DNA from: Roseovarius aestuarii
GTDB taxonomy: Bacteria; Pseudomonadota; Alphaproteobacteria; Rhodobacterales; Rhodobacteraceae
Direction of reading: 5' to 3'
Assembly (NCBI GenBank): GCA_027214255.1
Contig: JAPWHL010000006.1
Span: forward strand, 1 to 64,000
Length of the DNA: 64,000 bases
Below the pieces are notes generated by a model, which saw only the letters and a list, made by a program, of their open reading frames with translations, ran no database searches and was not told the origin of the DNA. The translations under genes were made by a program, and so were the position numbers. Positions 1-8,679 of this stretch are shown one piece after another. Each line of letters starts with the position of its first letter. Within the stretch, counting starts at the first letter, position 1.

Positions 1-705
1 TCCCACCTGCTCGAGCATGCCCTGACTGTCAGTGATCTCTTTGAGCGGATCAGTCACGTCGATGATGACGTGCCGGGATGGCCCGAGCCCGAAGCTGCCC
101 CCGATGACGCGCCAATGAGCGGTCCGCCGGCGCCCGCGCCGCTCAACGGCACACATTGCCTGCAGGCTCTGGCGATCTTGCAGCTCGCCAAGACCTTTGA
201 GGATCGCGCCCTGACAGCGCTGATGCGGGATGGACGGCCAGTCTGTCTCACCTTGCCCGATCACGATATGGGTGAGATCGTCGAGACTGCGGCTCAGGCG
301 CTATATCCGGAGGCTTTTGCGGTTGGGCGCTCCGGTAAAATCTGGCGCGCCCCTGAGGCGGCCTCCAGCGGCAAGACCATCATCGCGCTTGCGGAAGTCA
401 AACTGCGCAGCTTCCTGCATGAGGGGCACAGCGTCTTGATACTCACCCCCTCCGAACAGATCACCTCTCCCCAAGTGCAGGATCTGGTTGGGTATGACCT
501 ACATCTCGCGCCCCTCAGCCATGACATGATCCTCGCGGTGCTGTCACTGACGCATACGCCGATCAGCCCGGGTGTCCACGAACGGCTTCACATCTCGACC
601 CACCGGTACGCGCGGATTGTGCGAGAATGGGTAGCAGTCGATGACAACTGCACTTTGACACACTCGATGCCGGTGGAGCAGGAGCCATCCACCTCATCCG
701 CTTAG
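1..705 (+). CDS. Partial protein, possible AAA-ATPase N-terminal region (5' end outside window)
   Basis: The reading frame is already open at base 1 and ends at a TAG at 703-705, so the true start lies upstream. A GTG at 70 is possible but nothing marks it as a start. The visible part has a Pro/Ala-rich linker (PEPEAAPDDAP) followed by a mixed alpha/beta region with no Walker A motif. The pattern 'FEDRALTALMRDGRPV' and 'DLHLAPLSHDMILAVL' resembles the N-terminal domain of a proteobacterial AAA-ATPase family, but the ATPase core that should follow is absent. It may therefore be a truncated gene at the edge of an accessory region. The family assignment is from memory and weak; that the frame is coding is fairly likely. 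Confidence 0.4.
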   Translation, partial: SHLLEHALTVSDLFERISHVDDDVPGWPEPEAAPDDAPMSGPPAPAPLNGTHCLQALAILQLAKTFEDRALTALMRDGRPVCLTLPDHDMGEIVETAAQALYPEAFAVGRSGKIWRAPEAASSGKTIIALAEVKLRSFLHEGHSVLILTPSEQITSPQVQDLVGYDLHLAPLSHDMILAVLSLTHTPISPGVHERLHISTHRYARIVREWVAVDDNCTLTHSMPVEQEPSTSSA

Positions 706-898
706 GGCAGAGTAACTAAACCTAAGTCAGTTTGGCGCTTTCGCTCCTCGCATCTTGATGCAAGACTGCTGAGGCGCCTGCGCATTATTTTCGAGAATCG
801 AGTGACGGCAAAGCAAGCAGAGTAGACATTGCTAAAACTGATCTAGCTCGTAAGTTCGCACCAACTGGCGTCCAGCCAGCACTCCCGGAGGCCTCAAC

Positions 899-1927
899 AT
901 GAAACATTTTTTAAGACTAGCAACCGCATTTATCAGCGTCATGTGTTTCGCTGGCACTCACCTAGCTTTTGCTCAAGATATTCGCGCGATAGGAAATGGT
1001 CGTTTTGCAGAATTATCTGGCCCGATCGACGCCGATGGCAACGAACTATTTGTCCAATTTTTGAACTCACATCCCGAAGTTATCGGTATCCGCCTTAACA
1101 GCCCAGGTGGCGTCGTTGTTAGCGCACTTTTAATAGCTGATGAAATATTCGAAAGAAAACTGAGCACCTATATCGCAAAGGAACATACTTGCGCATCCGC
1201 ATGCGCGCTGCTCTTTTTTGCTGGGCACGACCGGCTTGCAGAAGGACGGCTTGGTGTGCACCAGATGGATGACGGCGGACGTGCTGACGCTTCAACCCTG
1301 CAATTTGTGCTCGCTTATCAGCTAGACGCTTTTCAAAGGTTTGGTGTTCCTTGGACGGTCGCGAATTACATGCTGACCACACCACCTTGGGACATGCATT
1401 GGATCAGCAATTTCGATAAAGAAGAGTTTGCCCTAAATCGTGATCTTCATGGGGATGCGACTGCTCTTTCAATTTCTGAAGCTAATCCGGCGGCAACAAA
1501 GCAAGGCTTCGATTTCTCCGACTTCCCAGCGAAGGTCTTTTTGGCTAGCACACCTCGTTTTCCGGATTTTTCCGGGCGCGACGAAGCTTACAGAATGTAT
1601 CGAACCCGCATCAGAGGTGGGGTGGCACAAGGAACTAATTTCGCTGGCCACTTTTCGATGATTGAGATTGGTTGCGGAACATCTTGTCGATTTGCGTTTG
1701 TCGTTGATCTCCGAACAGGAGAGGTCGGATCCTTTCCCTATGGCGGCGAAGAGCAATATCAAATGAGATTGTTGTATTCACCTGACAGCCAATTGCTGAA
1801 AGTTCGTTGGAAGGGCGATTGGGATCGTGAGTTTTGTACTGAGCAGGACATGCTTATTGAAGGCTTGGTCTGGAAGGTTCTAGCGGAACGCACAGTGCCG
1901 ACCATCAATGGATATTGCGATTACTAA
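899..1927 (+). CDS. Secreted ClpP/crotonase-fold protein with extra C-terminal domain
   Basis: The 342-residue product starts with a signal peptide (about residues 1-25, ending HLAFA), so it should be periplasmic or secreted. Residues 60-125 carry the hallmarks of periplasmic ClpP-like proteins: a strand-turn 'IRLNSPGGVV' (64-73), then 'CASACALLFFAG' (98-109) with Ser-100 as candidate nucleophile, and 'GVHQMD' with His-121. Residues 225-342 form a second, Cys-containing region with 'GTNFAGHFSMIEIGCGTSC', which I recognise as a motif of small secreted bacterial proteins of unknown function. The two-part layout is what I see; proteolytic activity is an inference, since many family members are uncharacterised. 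The gene is AT-richer than the core genes further right, consistent with an acquired region. It has no operon partners. Confidence 0.7.
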   Translation: MKHFLRLATAFISVMCFAGTHLAFAQDIRAIGNGRFAELSGPIDADGNELFVQFLNSHPEVIGIRLNSPGGVVVSALLIADEIFERKLSTYIAKEHTCASACALLFFAGHDRLAEGRLGVHQMDDGGRADASTLQFVLAYQLDAFQRFGVPWTVANYMLTTPPWDMHWISNFDKEEFALNRDLHGDATALSISEANPAATKQGFDFSDFPAKVFLASTPRFPDFSGRDEAYRMYRTRIRGGVAQGTNFAGHFSMIEIGCGTSCRFAFVVDLRTGEVGSFPYGGEEQYQMRLLYSPDSQLLKVRWKGDWDREFCTEQDMLIEGLVWKVLAERTVPTINGYCDY

Positions 1928-2254
1928 CAAAGTTCGCCCGTGAATTTTGACCGATGACTTCGCGCTTCAACGCTGTTGATAGCTAAGTCTGTAGTGGGCT
2001 ATTTGCGGTCATGCGGCGGTGCAGATTGAAAACATGTTTCAGTGTCGCCTGAACGTCGGCTTCCAATTTCTTGGTAGGGTTGGTTCGCGCCCGTAGCGAA
2101 GGTCCTGAGACCGCCTTTGGTGTTGATGGACACGAACGGCCCATAGCTGCTCCACATCGGTGGCGACCTTGCCGCGCCGCAGCATCACCGAAACGGCCGT
2201 TCGTCTGTCGTGCAGCATTAAGGGATGCTGAGGGGTTTCGAGTATACTCTCTCC
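1928..2254. other. Intergenic stretch without a convincing gene
   Basis: Several short overlapping frames exist on both strands, including one on the minus strand starting at 2218, but none has a good ribosome binding site plus a recognisable protein. The base composition shifts to GC-rich here relative to the preceding gene. It may be decayed coding sequence, possibly transposon-derived; nothing can be assigned. Confidence 0.4.
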
Positions 2255-2608
2255 TCAAGACCATGCAAAACTGAACCTTCTTCGCCAATCGCGCGCGGTC
2301 GCAACATAGCTGCACCCGTCTGGTTGACAGCCAAATATCTCAACTGCTTTTCCCGAATTCAAGGCGCCGCGCAGGAGACGGGCAAAATGGTGATGGCGAT
2401 CTCTGTTTCCCGACCGCTGCCACCAGTGGGCCGATTGTTGCATAGTTCGCGTATCAGCGCCGGTAAAGCGCGCAATCTCGCCGTCGACAATCAACATCCA
2501 AACACCGGGTTGATCTGCGAACTGGTTCAGTTTCAGTTTCACGGCGCCATCCAGAAGCTTAAGGTCGCCCAATTTGATACATTCGGTTGGAAAGTCAGAT
2601 ATTTTCAT
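2255..2608 (-). CDS. Small protein, possibly GIY-YIG-like
   Basis: A 117-residue protein with a good Shine-Dalgarno (GAGAGGG) about 7 bases before the ATG at 2608. The middle reads 'PGVWMLIVDGEIARFTGA' followed by a helical stretch and 'LLRGALNSGKAVEIF', which matches the rhythm of small GIY-YIG proteins (strand with a V-x-x-I core, a glycine, then a basic helix and a second strand). The canonical GIY and YIG triplets are not intact, so nuclease activity is doubtful. It lies between unassigned sequence and an IS3-family remnant, on the same strand as the HNH gene upstream. The last residues (RRRFSFAWS) may be a non-native tail if the 3' end was rearranged. Confidence 0.4.
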   Translation of the reverse strand: MKISDFPTECIKLGDLKLLDGAVKLKLNQFADQPGVWMLIVDGEIARFTGADTRTMQQSAHWWQRSGNRDRHHHFARLLRGALNSGKAVEIFGCQPDGCSYVATARDWRRRFSFAWS

Positions 2609-2639
2609 CGGGTTATCCCTCTCAAGTAGTCCAATTTTA

Positions 2640-2877
2640 TTATTAGACCATGATCGGGTCTTGATCCATTGGAGTGGTGCTTTCAGACTCCGGTGGAAGC
2701 GTCGGACGACTGAAGCCGTGCTTACGACAAACCTCCGCTGTAAGCATCCCGGCTTCCTGTTCTTTGATCATCCCAATGATTTGGGCTTCCGTGAAACGGC
2801 TCTTTCGCATTCGTTTGCTCCTTCAAAAGGTTGAGCAAACTCTACATCAGAACGAGGGAAGTTTCGGGGGCAGGTCA
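2640..2877 (-). mobile_element. IS3-family insertion sequence remnant (left end)
   Basis: Read on the minus strand, the element begins at 2877 with TGACCTGCCCCC, a typical IS3-family terminal inverted repeat start. A leader with a GAAGGAG ribosome binding site and the start of orfA follow. Only about 240 bases remain; orfB and the other terminus are missing. This marks past transposition and supports the view that bases 1-5600 are accessory. Confidence 0.7.
2643..2810 (-). pseudogene. Truncated IS3-family transposase OrfA
   Basis: The 55-residue frame begins 'MRKSRFTEAQIIGMIKEQE' and continues through 'TAEVCRKHGFS', the classic N-terminal helix-turn-helix of IS3-family OrfA proteins (IS51/IS1222-like). 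The usual continuation 'PATFYKWK' and the leucine zipper are replaced by an unrelated tail (RPTLPPESES) ending in a stop. A full OrfA is about 90 residues and needs OrfB for transposition, so this copy is dead. The ribosome binding site GAAGGAG is intact. Confidence 0.75.
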
Positions 2878-2921
2878 CTCGCGCGGACTCTTCCTATGAC
2901 TGCGCAGTGCTAACGCATCTG

Positions 2922-3638
2922 CTATCTGAGTTTGTCTAACTTCTCCGCGCGGGTTTTCGCGAGCAGAGTAAGATTTTCAACTGTCTCCAAGTCTGGCGCA
3001 ATGTGCAGTTTTCGATGACAATTTGGGCACACCGCTACCACGTTTTCACGAGTGTCGGCTCCTCCATTTCGTAAGAACACGATATGGTGGCAGTCTAGAA
3101 ACTGCATAGGATCTAGCTCAGTGTTGCGGCCACATAGGGAGCAGACCCCATCCGCGACTGCTTTTGCATATGTAAGAACATCGTTACTCCGACTAAACCT
3201 AGTTACAGGAGACAGTTCCTTTGTCGGAGAGGATTGGCCTGAAAATATGGCCCGTTTAGACAACTCGTGTAACGAAAGATTGGGAGAAGTGTCCCTTTCG
3301 GAATTTGTGCCATATGGCAACTCAGAGACAGACGGGTCAATGAATCTGGCACAGCACCTCGATATCTTGGGCCTATGCGCCCTTCCATGATTTCTAGAAT
3401 ATTCAAACAATTCAGACGGATTCATCGAACATATCTTGATAAACCCCTCTGCGGTGAATGGAGACGGCTTTGTCGAATTAGTTGGCTTGCTGATCATTTT
3501 GCACTTTGCTGAGTGCAAATTCATGTATTCGGGATCAAGCTTTTTGCTTGTCTGTAGCACAAACCCTTCAGGATTATTTTTCAACCAATTTAGGTAAGGA
3601 ACGTCGCCCTCATTGTCTTTGTTCTCAAATACAATCAT
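2922..3638 (-). CDS. HNH endonuclease with N-terminal recognition-like domain
   Basis: A 238-residue protein. The C-terminal part is a zinc-binding HNH domain: Cys-166 and Cys-169 (CSLCG), the 'DCHHIVFLRNGG' core with His-184/185, 'NVVAVCPNCHRKLH' with Cys-204/207 and His-208/212. The first 50 residues ('YLNWLKNNPEGFVLQT', 'MNLHSAKCKMI') resemble a small domain found at the N-terminus of predicted HNH restriction enzymes. The role could be restriction of modified or foreign DNA, or mobile-element homing; the sequence does not decide. No methyltransferase is adjacent. It sits about 270 bases from an unrecognised 357-residue protein on the same strand. The start lacks a clear Shine-Dalgarno. 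The gene is AT-rich compared with the core genome. Confidence 0.8.
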   Translation of the reverse strand: MIVFENKDNEGDVPYLNWLKNNPEGFVLQTSKKLDPEYMNLHSAKCKMISKPTNSTKPSPFTAEGFIKICSMNPSELFEYSRNHGRAHRPKISRCCARFIDPSVSELPYGTNSERDTSPNLSLHELSKRAIFSGQSSPTKELSPVTRFSRSNDVLTYAKAVADGVCSLCGRNTELDPMQFLDCHHIVFLRNGGADTRENVVAVCPNCHRKLHIAPDLETVENLTLLAKTRAEKLDKLR

Positions 3639-3905
3639 CGGAGGTCTTTCATGAAAAGTGCCAAATGGCTCAACAAAAATCTGGCTTTACGGCGCGGTTG
3701 ACCTGGTTGGCTCACAGTAAGTATGGAATCAAAGCCGACTTTAACCGTGCCCGAGAAAACCAACAAGAAGAGCTCATAGCTGCCTTGCAGTGGTGCGTCT
3801 GCACATCAGCAGCGAAACCGCCAGGTCTCCGTCACCAAAAGGCGCCGGCCAGCCCGAAGTAGACACGCCCATCGTTGCGACTGGCAGATTCTGGCTTTGC
3901 AACTT

Positions 3906-4979
3906 CTACCCGAGAGCCAAATTGTAGCGATTTCTTAGTTCCTCGGTCCACGTGTTCCAAAGGTTGCACTTGGACAAAATTAGAAATCTTGCTACTTGCT
4001 GAACGTTGTAGACCTCATAAGGCCCGAGACGGTTGGTCTCTGACGAAAATGCGTGGGCAGTCATTTTGCTGCGCAAGAACTCGCTAAAATTGATGGCGTC
4101 CGGCACTGAAATCTGACGATCTCGAACCTCAACACCATCCGAATGTTCCGAAAGCTGGTTAAGCATTTCATATACCGGCACTTCGGATTGATCACCACGG
4201 GTCACCCAATCAATCGTTCTTTCGGGATCAATCCCAGCATTTCGCAAACGTGCCTTGAACGGCTCCAAAACCTTCGGGTTCCATACAAAAGTCCCTTTTC
4301 CAATAGATCGCGGCTTCTCACGGCTTGCTTTCACGCCGAGATCAAGTTCTTCGGTGGCCGAATATGCAAGGTTTATCGCCACAGACGTTCCCACGTGCGA
4401 GGCAAAATCGTCGGTGTGTTTTTCAAACACCTGCCCATACCGAGGATGCATTGACCACGGCGTTACACACTCGGTTTCATAGCTCCTTGCCAACTTGTGA
4501 ATGGCATAGACAAGATTCTTATCCCGCCAAGCTTCAGCAGCGATGGCGACAGCGACTGGTAGCGTCTGACGGTAGGTAAACCATTGAAAGAGGCCATCGC
4601 TTCGAAAAACGTTCTCAAACGTTATTTGCCGATCTGCTTCGTCGTCAGAAAGCTCGAACCCGCACGTGGGCGGGGTCTTATCAAAGGGGAATCCCTCAAG
4701 AATGATATTTGCTGCGCAGACGAGTTGAATAATGTTGTCAGCTTCGGTTTGCCCTGACTCCAGTAGAAGCAACCTCCCAGATTCTTGCCCTTCGCGGCGG
4801 ATACCAATGTCCTTCAACGCACTGGCTTGAGATAGCTCGCTCATACCTCTTTCGAAAAAGGCATATCGCATCGAAGGGTCAGGAATATCTCGTGTGGACC
4901 AGTTCGCGGCAGCGCAAATTGAATGGATTAAATCAATTTCACTGGGTCTAAACACAAGGAAGCTACAAAACTCTGGCAT
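3906..4979 (-). CDS. Unrecognised 357-residue cytoplasmic protein
   Basis: The start at 4979 is preceded by a strong Shine-Dalgarno (AGGGGA, 5-6 bases upstream), and codon use looks protein-like throughout. I do not recognise the family. There is no signal peptide, membrane segment or nucleotide-binding motif. Visible features are an acidic N-terminal third, an aromatic/helical middle ('WRDKNLVYAIHKLARSYE'), and a C-terminal third ending 'LWNTWTEELRNRYNLALG'. It lies upstream of, and on the same strand as, the HNH nuclease gene, separated by about 267 bases, within an AT-rich segment bounded by tRNA-Ser. A defence-related or cargo role is only suggested by location. Confidence 0.65.
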   Translation of the reverse strand: MPEFCSFLVFRPSEIDLIHSICAAANWSTRDIPDPSMRYAFFERGMSELSQASALKDIGIRREGQESGRLLLLESGQTEADNIIQLVCAANIILEGFPFDKTPPTCGFELSDDEADRQITFENVFRSDGLFQWFTYRQTLPVAVAIAAEAWRDKNLVYAIHKLARSYETECVTPWSMHPRYGQVFEKHTDDFASHVGTSVAINLAYSATEELDLGVKASREKPRSIGKGTFVWNPKVLEPFKARLRNAGIDPERTIDWVTRGDQSEVPVYEMLNQLSEHSDGVEVRDRQISVPDAINFSEFLRSKMTAHAFSSETNRLGPYEVYNVQQVARFLILSKCNLWNTWTEELRNRYNLALG

Positions 4980-5597
4980 TGGTTCCCCTCGAAATACATA
5001 TGATCTTTAAGCGTTCGGTCCAATATTTGCAAAGTCCTCTGCCTGCACACAGCCGACCTTGGCGTGCAGCGCAGCATGGGAGCTTCGGACTGCTATGGCT
5101 TGAATGGCCGCTTTTGCAATTCTGACACATAACCTTCGCAGTTGCAGCGAAGGTCCGGTTTCCGCCCTTCGCGCACTGGCGCTTGTTTCTCGCCGTGGCA
5201 AATCGCCGCGAGGCGAACCCTGCGCATCAACACATCCAAGCTTCTTGCGCCTGCCCCTTTATCAAGAGAACTGAATTCCTCGTCTACGCGCCGTATGGCC
5301 GGGCGGGAGGGGGCGTTGGAAGTGTCAGGGCGGCGATATTCAGGACCGGCGGGGGAAGGCAAAAACCCGCTTCCACAATTCAGGGATTTGAACAGGGGGA
5401 GGGGGAGGTTCAATCTTTAGAGCGCTTCCGGTGGGACCGGCGCGGGTAGCCAGATTCTTGCGCGGCCAAATCAGAGACAAAAAGTTGAGTCCGGTAAAAT
5501 CCGCTACCAGCTGAAATAGAATGGGGGAAATTTTGTGGGAAGCGTGCAGCCACTAATTCGCCAAGTCTTTGATATTAAATGAAGATACGATATATCA
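4980..5597. other. Gene-poor stretch next to tRNA-Ser
   Basis: About 600 bases with overlapping short frames in both directions but no frame with a ribosome binding site and recognisable product. The middle (about 5300-5410) is purine-rich with G runs. Bases 5570-5597 are AT-rich and flank the 3' end of tRNA-Ser, the usual attachment-site side. I see no direct repeat of the tRNA 3' end elsewhere in bases 1-5500, so the other island junction, if any, lies outside the window. Confidence 0.4.
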
Positions 5598-5687
5598 TGG
5601 CGGAGGAGGTGGGATTCGAACCCACGGAGGACTTTCACCCTCGTCGGTTTTCAAGACCGGTGCATTCGACCACTCTGCCACTCCTCC
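5598..5687 (-). tRNA. tRNA-Ser (UGA anticodon)
   Basis: Read on the minus strand from 5687, the RNA begins GGAGGAG and ends with the complementary CTCCTCC, discriminator G and encoded CCA (5598-5600). The anticodon loop is CTTGAAA with anticodon TGA. The long variable arm and T arm (GGGTTCGAATCCC) are those of a type II serine tRNA. It separates the accessory left end from conserved genes on the right. Confidence 0.95.
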
Positions 5688-5956
5688 GACGCGGATGTCA
5701 CTAGCGCGCCTTGATTGATTCTGAAAGTACCTGTTTTCACCCTTTCGTGCATCTGGTGTGCTTTGGTGAGCTGGTCGATTGTGGGCTTGCGCCCTCATCT
5801 TGGGGAAATCCGCCGAATATAGGCCATCGGACTTTTCTTGACATTCTTAAATGGATAGAGTGTCGGCACGCGGCAAAGACTGCGGGGTCGAGCAAAATAT
5901 CCGGCATAAACCGGAGCGGGCCAAACACGGCGCGCGTAACAGGCAAGGGGCATTGA

Positions 5957-6823
5957 ATGGTCAGTTTTCGGGTAAGCAGGACAATCGGTTGGCGCAAAAT
6001 TGCGTTGGGCGGCACGGCACTGGTGTTTCTGGCTGGCTGTCAGGGGCTTGAGGGGGCCAACCCGTTCAAGGCAAAGCCAGTTGATGAGCCCAGCTCGATC
6101 AGCGGCGATTCCTCTTCGGTCAGATTGGTCGAACGCGATGTCGAGGCGCCGGATGTGTTTCAGGTAACAGACAAAGGCCTTTGGGACGGGCGCCCGTCGC
6201 TGGGAGGTGTTTGGGTGGCGCATCCGGATGTGACCGATCCTGAGCGTGTGATCATTCGCAACACGGCCAACAACAAATTCGTCATCGGGGCGTTGTTCCG
6301 GCGCGAGCGCGTCAACCCGGGGCCAGCCTTTCAGGTGTCTTCGGATGCGGCTTCGGCCTTGGGGATGCTGGCAGGTGCACCTGCGCAGTTGAACGTTACG
6401 GCCCTGCGCCGCGAAGCCGCGCCTGCTGCCGCAACGCCGGATGCCGCCGCCAGTGCGCTGGCCACGGATGAAATCGAGGCAACACCGCTGGATCCCATTG
6501 CCGGGGCAGCCGCCGCAATTGATGCCGCCGAGGCCTCTACCACACCCAGCCCGGCACCGGCCAAGGCCGCGCCCAAGTCGAGTTCCAAGCTGAGCAAACC
6601 ATATATCCAGATCGGCATCTTTTCGGTCGAGCAAAATGCCCGCGACACAGCGACCGCGATGCGCACGTCCGGAATGGTTCCGTCGGTTCTGGAGCAAACC
6701 AGCCAAGGTAAGAAATTCTGGCGTGTCATTGTCGGGCCCGCCGCCACCTCATCCGAGCGCAGTGCGCTGTTAAAGAAAATCAAAGGCGTGGGTTTTGACG
6801 ATGCATATCCTGTGTCGAACTAA
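5957..6823 (+). CDS. SPOR-domain lipoprotein with RlpA-like barrel region
   Basis: The 288-residue product has an N-terminal lipoprotein signal with lipobox LAGC (about residues 25-28), so it should be lipid-anchored. Residues 75-135 ('LWDGRPSLGGVWVAHP', 'ERVIIRN', 'GALFRRE', 'SSDAASALGML') resemble the double-psi beta-barrel seen in RlpA-like proteins. An Ala/Pro-rich linker of about 70 residues follows. The last 75 residues ('YIQIGIFSVEQNARDTATAM ... FWRVIVGPA') are a SPOR domain, which binds denuded septal peptidoglycan. It lies 36 bases before a D,D-carboxypeptidase gene, so a role in cell-wall remodelling at division is a reasonable inference. The ribosome binding region is AAGGGG. Confidence 0.85.
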   Translation: MVSFRVSRTIGWRKIALGGTALVFLAGCQGLEGANPFKAKPVDEPSSISGDSSSVRLVERDVEAPDVFQVTDKGLWDGRPSLGGVWVAHPDVTDPERVIIRNTANNKFVIGALFRRERVNPGPAFQVSSDAASALGMLAGAPAQLNVTALRREAAPAAATPDAAASALATDEIEATPLDPIAGAAAAIDAAEASTTPSPAPAKAAPKSSSKLSKPYIQIGIFSVEQNARDTATAMRTSGMVPSVLEQTSQGKKFWRVIVGPAATSSERSALLKKIKGVGFDDAYPVSN

Positions 6824-6859
6824 TCCACCCCTGACCTGAAATAGTCATTGGACCTTGCC

Positions 6860-8026
6860 ATGATCTCTGCCTGCCGTGCCATTCTGATTGCTGCTTTTGT
6901 CGCATTTGCGAGCTTGCCTGCGCTGGCCTTCGACACCAACGCTAAGGCCGCATTCGTGATGGATGTGGGCACGGGAACGGTCCTGTTAAGCAAGAACGCG
7001 GATCAGCCGCTTCCGCCTGCGTCCATGTCCAAGTTGATGACGCTTTATGTGGCGTTTGAGGCCGTGCGTGACGGGCGTCTATCGTTGGATGAAAAGCTGC
7101 CGGTATCACAACATGCGATGAGCTATGGCGGCTCGACCATGTTTCTGGACACCACGGACCGCGTACGTGTCGAGGACCTATTGCGCGGCATCATCGTGTT
7201 GTCGGGCAATGACGCCTGCGCGGTCGTGGCTGAGGCGCTTAGCCCGGATGGCACCGAGGCGGGGTTTGCCCGGTTTATGACGCAACGCGCGCAAAAGATG
7301 GGGATGACTAACTCGGTCTTCGCCAATTCCAACGGCTGGCCAGCGCCGGGGCATCGGATGAGCATGCGCGATCTGGCCCTTTTGGCGCGCCATCTAATAC
7401 AAGACTTCCCCGAGTTCTATTCGATGTTCGCGGAAACCGAGTTTAAATTCGACGGGCGCGCGCCGCAGAACACGCAGAACCGTAACCCACTGCTAAAGCT
7501 GAACATCGGCGCGGACGGCCTGAAGACAGGGCATACCAACGAGGCCGGCTATGGTCTGGTCGGATCTGCCCGTCAGGGTGCGCGGCGGGTTATCTTTGTT
7601 ATTTCGGGGCTGGATACCGCGCAGCAACGCGCCCAAGAGGCTGAGGCCATCGTGTCCTGGAGCTTTCGTCAGTTTAGTGAAAATACCGTCATCAAAAGCG
7701 GGTCCGAGATTGCGCGCGCTGATGTGTGGATGGGCTCTGCCCCCAGTGTGGGGTTGATCGCCGACAGTGATATCACAATGCTGTTGCCCGTTTTGGGCGG
7801 TGATACCGTTCCTGCCGAGGTGATTTATACCGGCCCGGTTGAGGCGCCAATCTCGAAGGGTACACAATTGGCCGAATTGGTGATTTCGCCTGACGGTATG
7901 CCCGAGACACGCGTGCCCTTGCTGGCGGCCGAAGACGTGCTGCGCGGCGGTTTCGTTAATCGTTTGAAAACCGTGTCAGGCCTGCTTTTGACGCGGCTAC
8001 AACAGGGGCCTGAGGGCGCCTTGTGA
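6860..8026 (+). CDS. D-alanyl-D-alanine carboxypeptidase (penicillin-binding protein 5/6 family)
   Basis: Removes the terminal D-Ala from peptidoglycan stem peptides in the periplasm. The three penicillin-binding motifs are present: SMSK (SxxK, catalytic Ser), SGN (in 'LSGNDACAV') and KTG ('GLKTGHTNEAGYG'). The start at ATG 6860 gives a clean signal peptide ending 'SLPALA'; an in-frame TTG at 6848 is a weaker alternative. At about 388 residues it has the usual length for DacA/DacF/DacC, including the C-terminal beta domain and a final amphipathic segment for membrane association. It overlaps the next gene (tmk) by 4 bases, so the two are translationally coupled. Confidence 0.92.
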   Translation: MISACRAILIAAFVAFASLPALAFDTNAKAAFVMDVGTGTVLLSKNADQPLPPASMSKLMTLYVAFEAVRDGRLSLDEKLPVSQHAMSYGGSTMFLDTTDRVRVEDLLRGIIVLSGNDACAVVAEALSPDGTEAGFARFMTQRAQKMGMTNSVFANSNGWPAPGHRMSMRDLALLARHLIQDFPEFYSMFAETEFKFDGRAPQNTQNRNPLLKLNIGADGLKTGHTNEAGYGLVGSARQGARRVIFVISGLDTAQQRAQEAEAIVSWSFRQFSENTVIKSGSEIARADVWMGSAPSVGLIADSDITMLLPVLGGDTVPAEVIYTGPVEAPISKGTQLAELVISPDGMPETRVPLLAAEDVLRGGFVNRLKTVSGLLLTRLQQGPEGAL

Positions 8027-8679
8027 GCGCGGACGTATCTGTGTCAGAACCATCGCGCACAACAGGGCTGTTCATCAGCTTTGAGGGCATCGACGGGTCG
8101 GGAAAAACAACTCAGGCCAATCTGTTGGTCGAGCATCTGCGCAGTATCGGTCACAACGTCACGCGCACCCGTGAACCGGGTGGTAGCCCCGGCGGCGAGC
8201 AAATCCGCGCGCTTGTGTTAGAGGGCGACGCGGGACGGTGGTCACCACAAACCGAATTGTTGTTGTTTACGGCTGCGCGTCGCGATCATTTGGAACGGAT
8301 CATTCGCCCGGCGTTGGCCAATGGAGAAATCGTGATCTGCGATCGATTCGCCGACAGCACCCGCATTTATCAGGGCCAGCGTGGGGCTGATCTGCGCGCG
8401 GCGGTTGAGGCGCTTCATGATCTGATGATCGGTCAGGACCCTGATCTGACACTGCTGATCGACATGGATCCGGCCATTGGCCTGTCACGCGCGCATCAGC
8501 GCGGCACGGGCGAGGACCGCTTTGAGAGTTTCGGTGAAGAGTTGCAGCGCACCAACCGCGCGGGCTTTTTAGCTTTGGCCAAGCAGTTTCCCAAGCGTAT
8601 TCGCGTTATCGACGGTACTCAGGACATTGATGCCGTGCAGGACGATATCCGTGCAGTTGTCATGGCGGCTTTGACATGA
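8023..8679 (+). CDS. tmk: Thymidylate kinase
   Basis: Phosphorylates dTMP to dTDP in the dTTP pathway, in the cytoplasm. The P-loop is 'FEGIDGSGKTT' (about residues 20-30), followed by the dTMP-binding 'TREPGGSPGGEQIR' and the DRF(A/Y) motif 'ICDRFADSTRIYQG'. The length of 218 residues is standard. The start is a GTG overlapping the stop of the carboxypeptidase gene; its own stop overlaps holB. The tmk-holB pairing is widely conserved. Confidence 0.96.
   Translation: MSADVSVSEPSRTTGLFISFEGIDGSGKTTQANLLVEHLRSIGHNVTRTREPGGSPGGEQIRALVLEGDAGRWSPQTELLLFTAARRDHLERIIRPALANGEIVICDRFADSTRIYQGQRGADLRAAVEALHDLMIGQDPDLTLLIDMDPAIGLSRAHQRGTGEDRFESFGEELQRTNRAGFLALAKQFPKRIRVIDGTQDIDAVQDDIRAVVMAALT

Noticed and set aside
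1983..2834. Several overlapping frames suspected to be a second transposase
   Set aside because: Only the IS3 OrfA start at 2810 and the small protein at 2608 have start signals and recognisable sequence. The rest does not match a transposase I can name.
5570..5600. A phage attachment site at the 3' end of tRNA-Ser
   Set aside because: The position is right, but I see no second copy of the tRNA end within bases 1-5500 and no integrase, so no attachment site can be delimited in this window.
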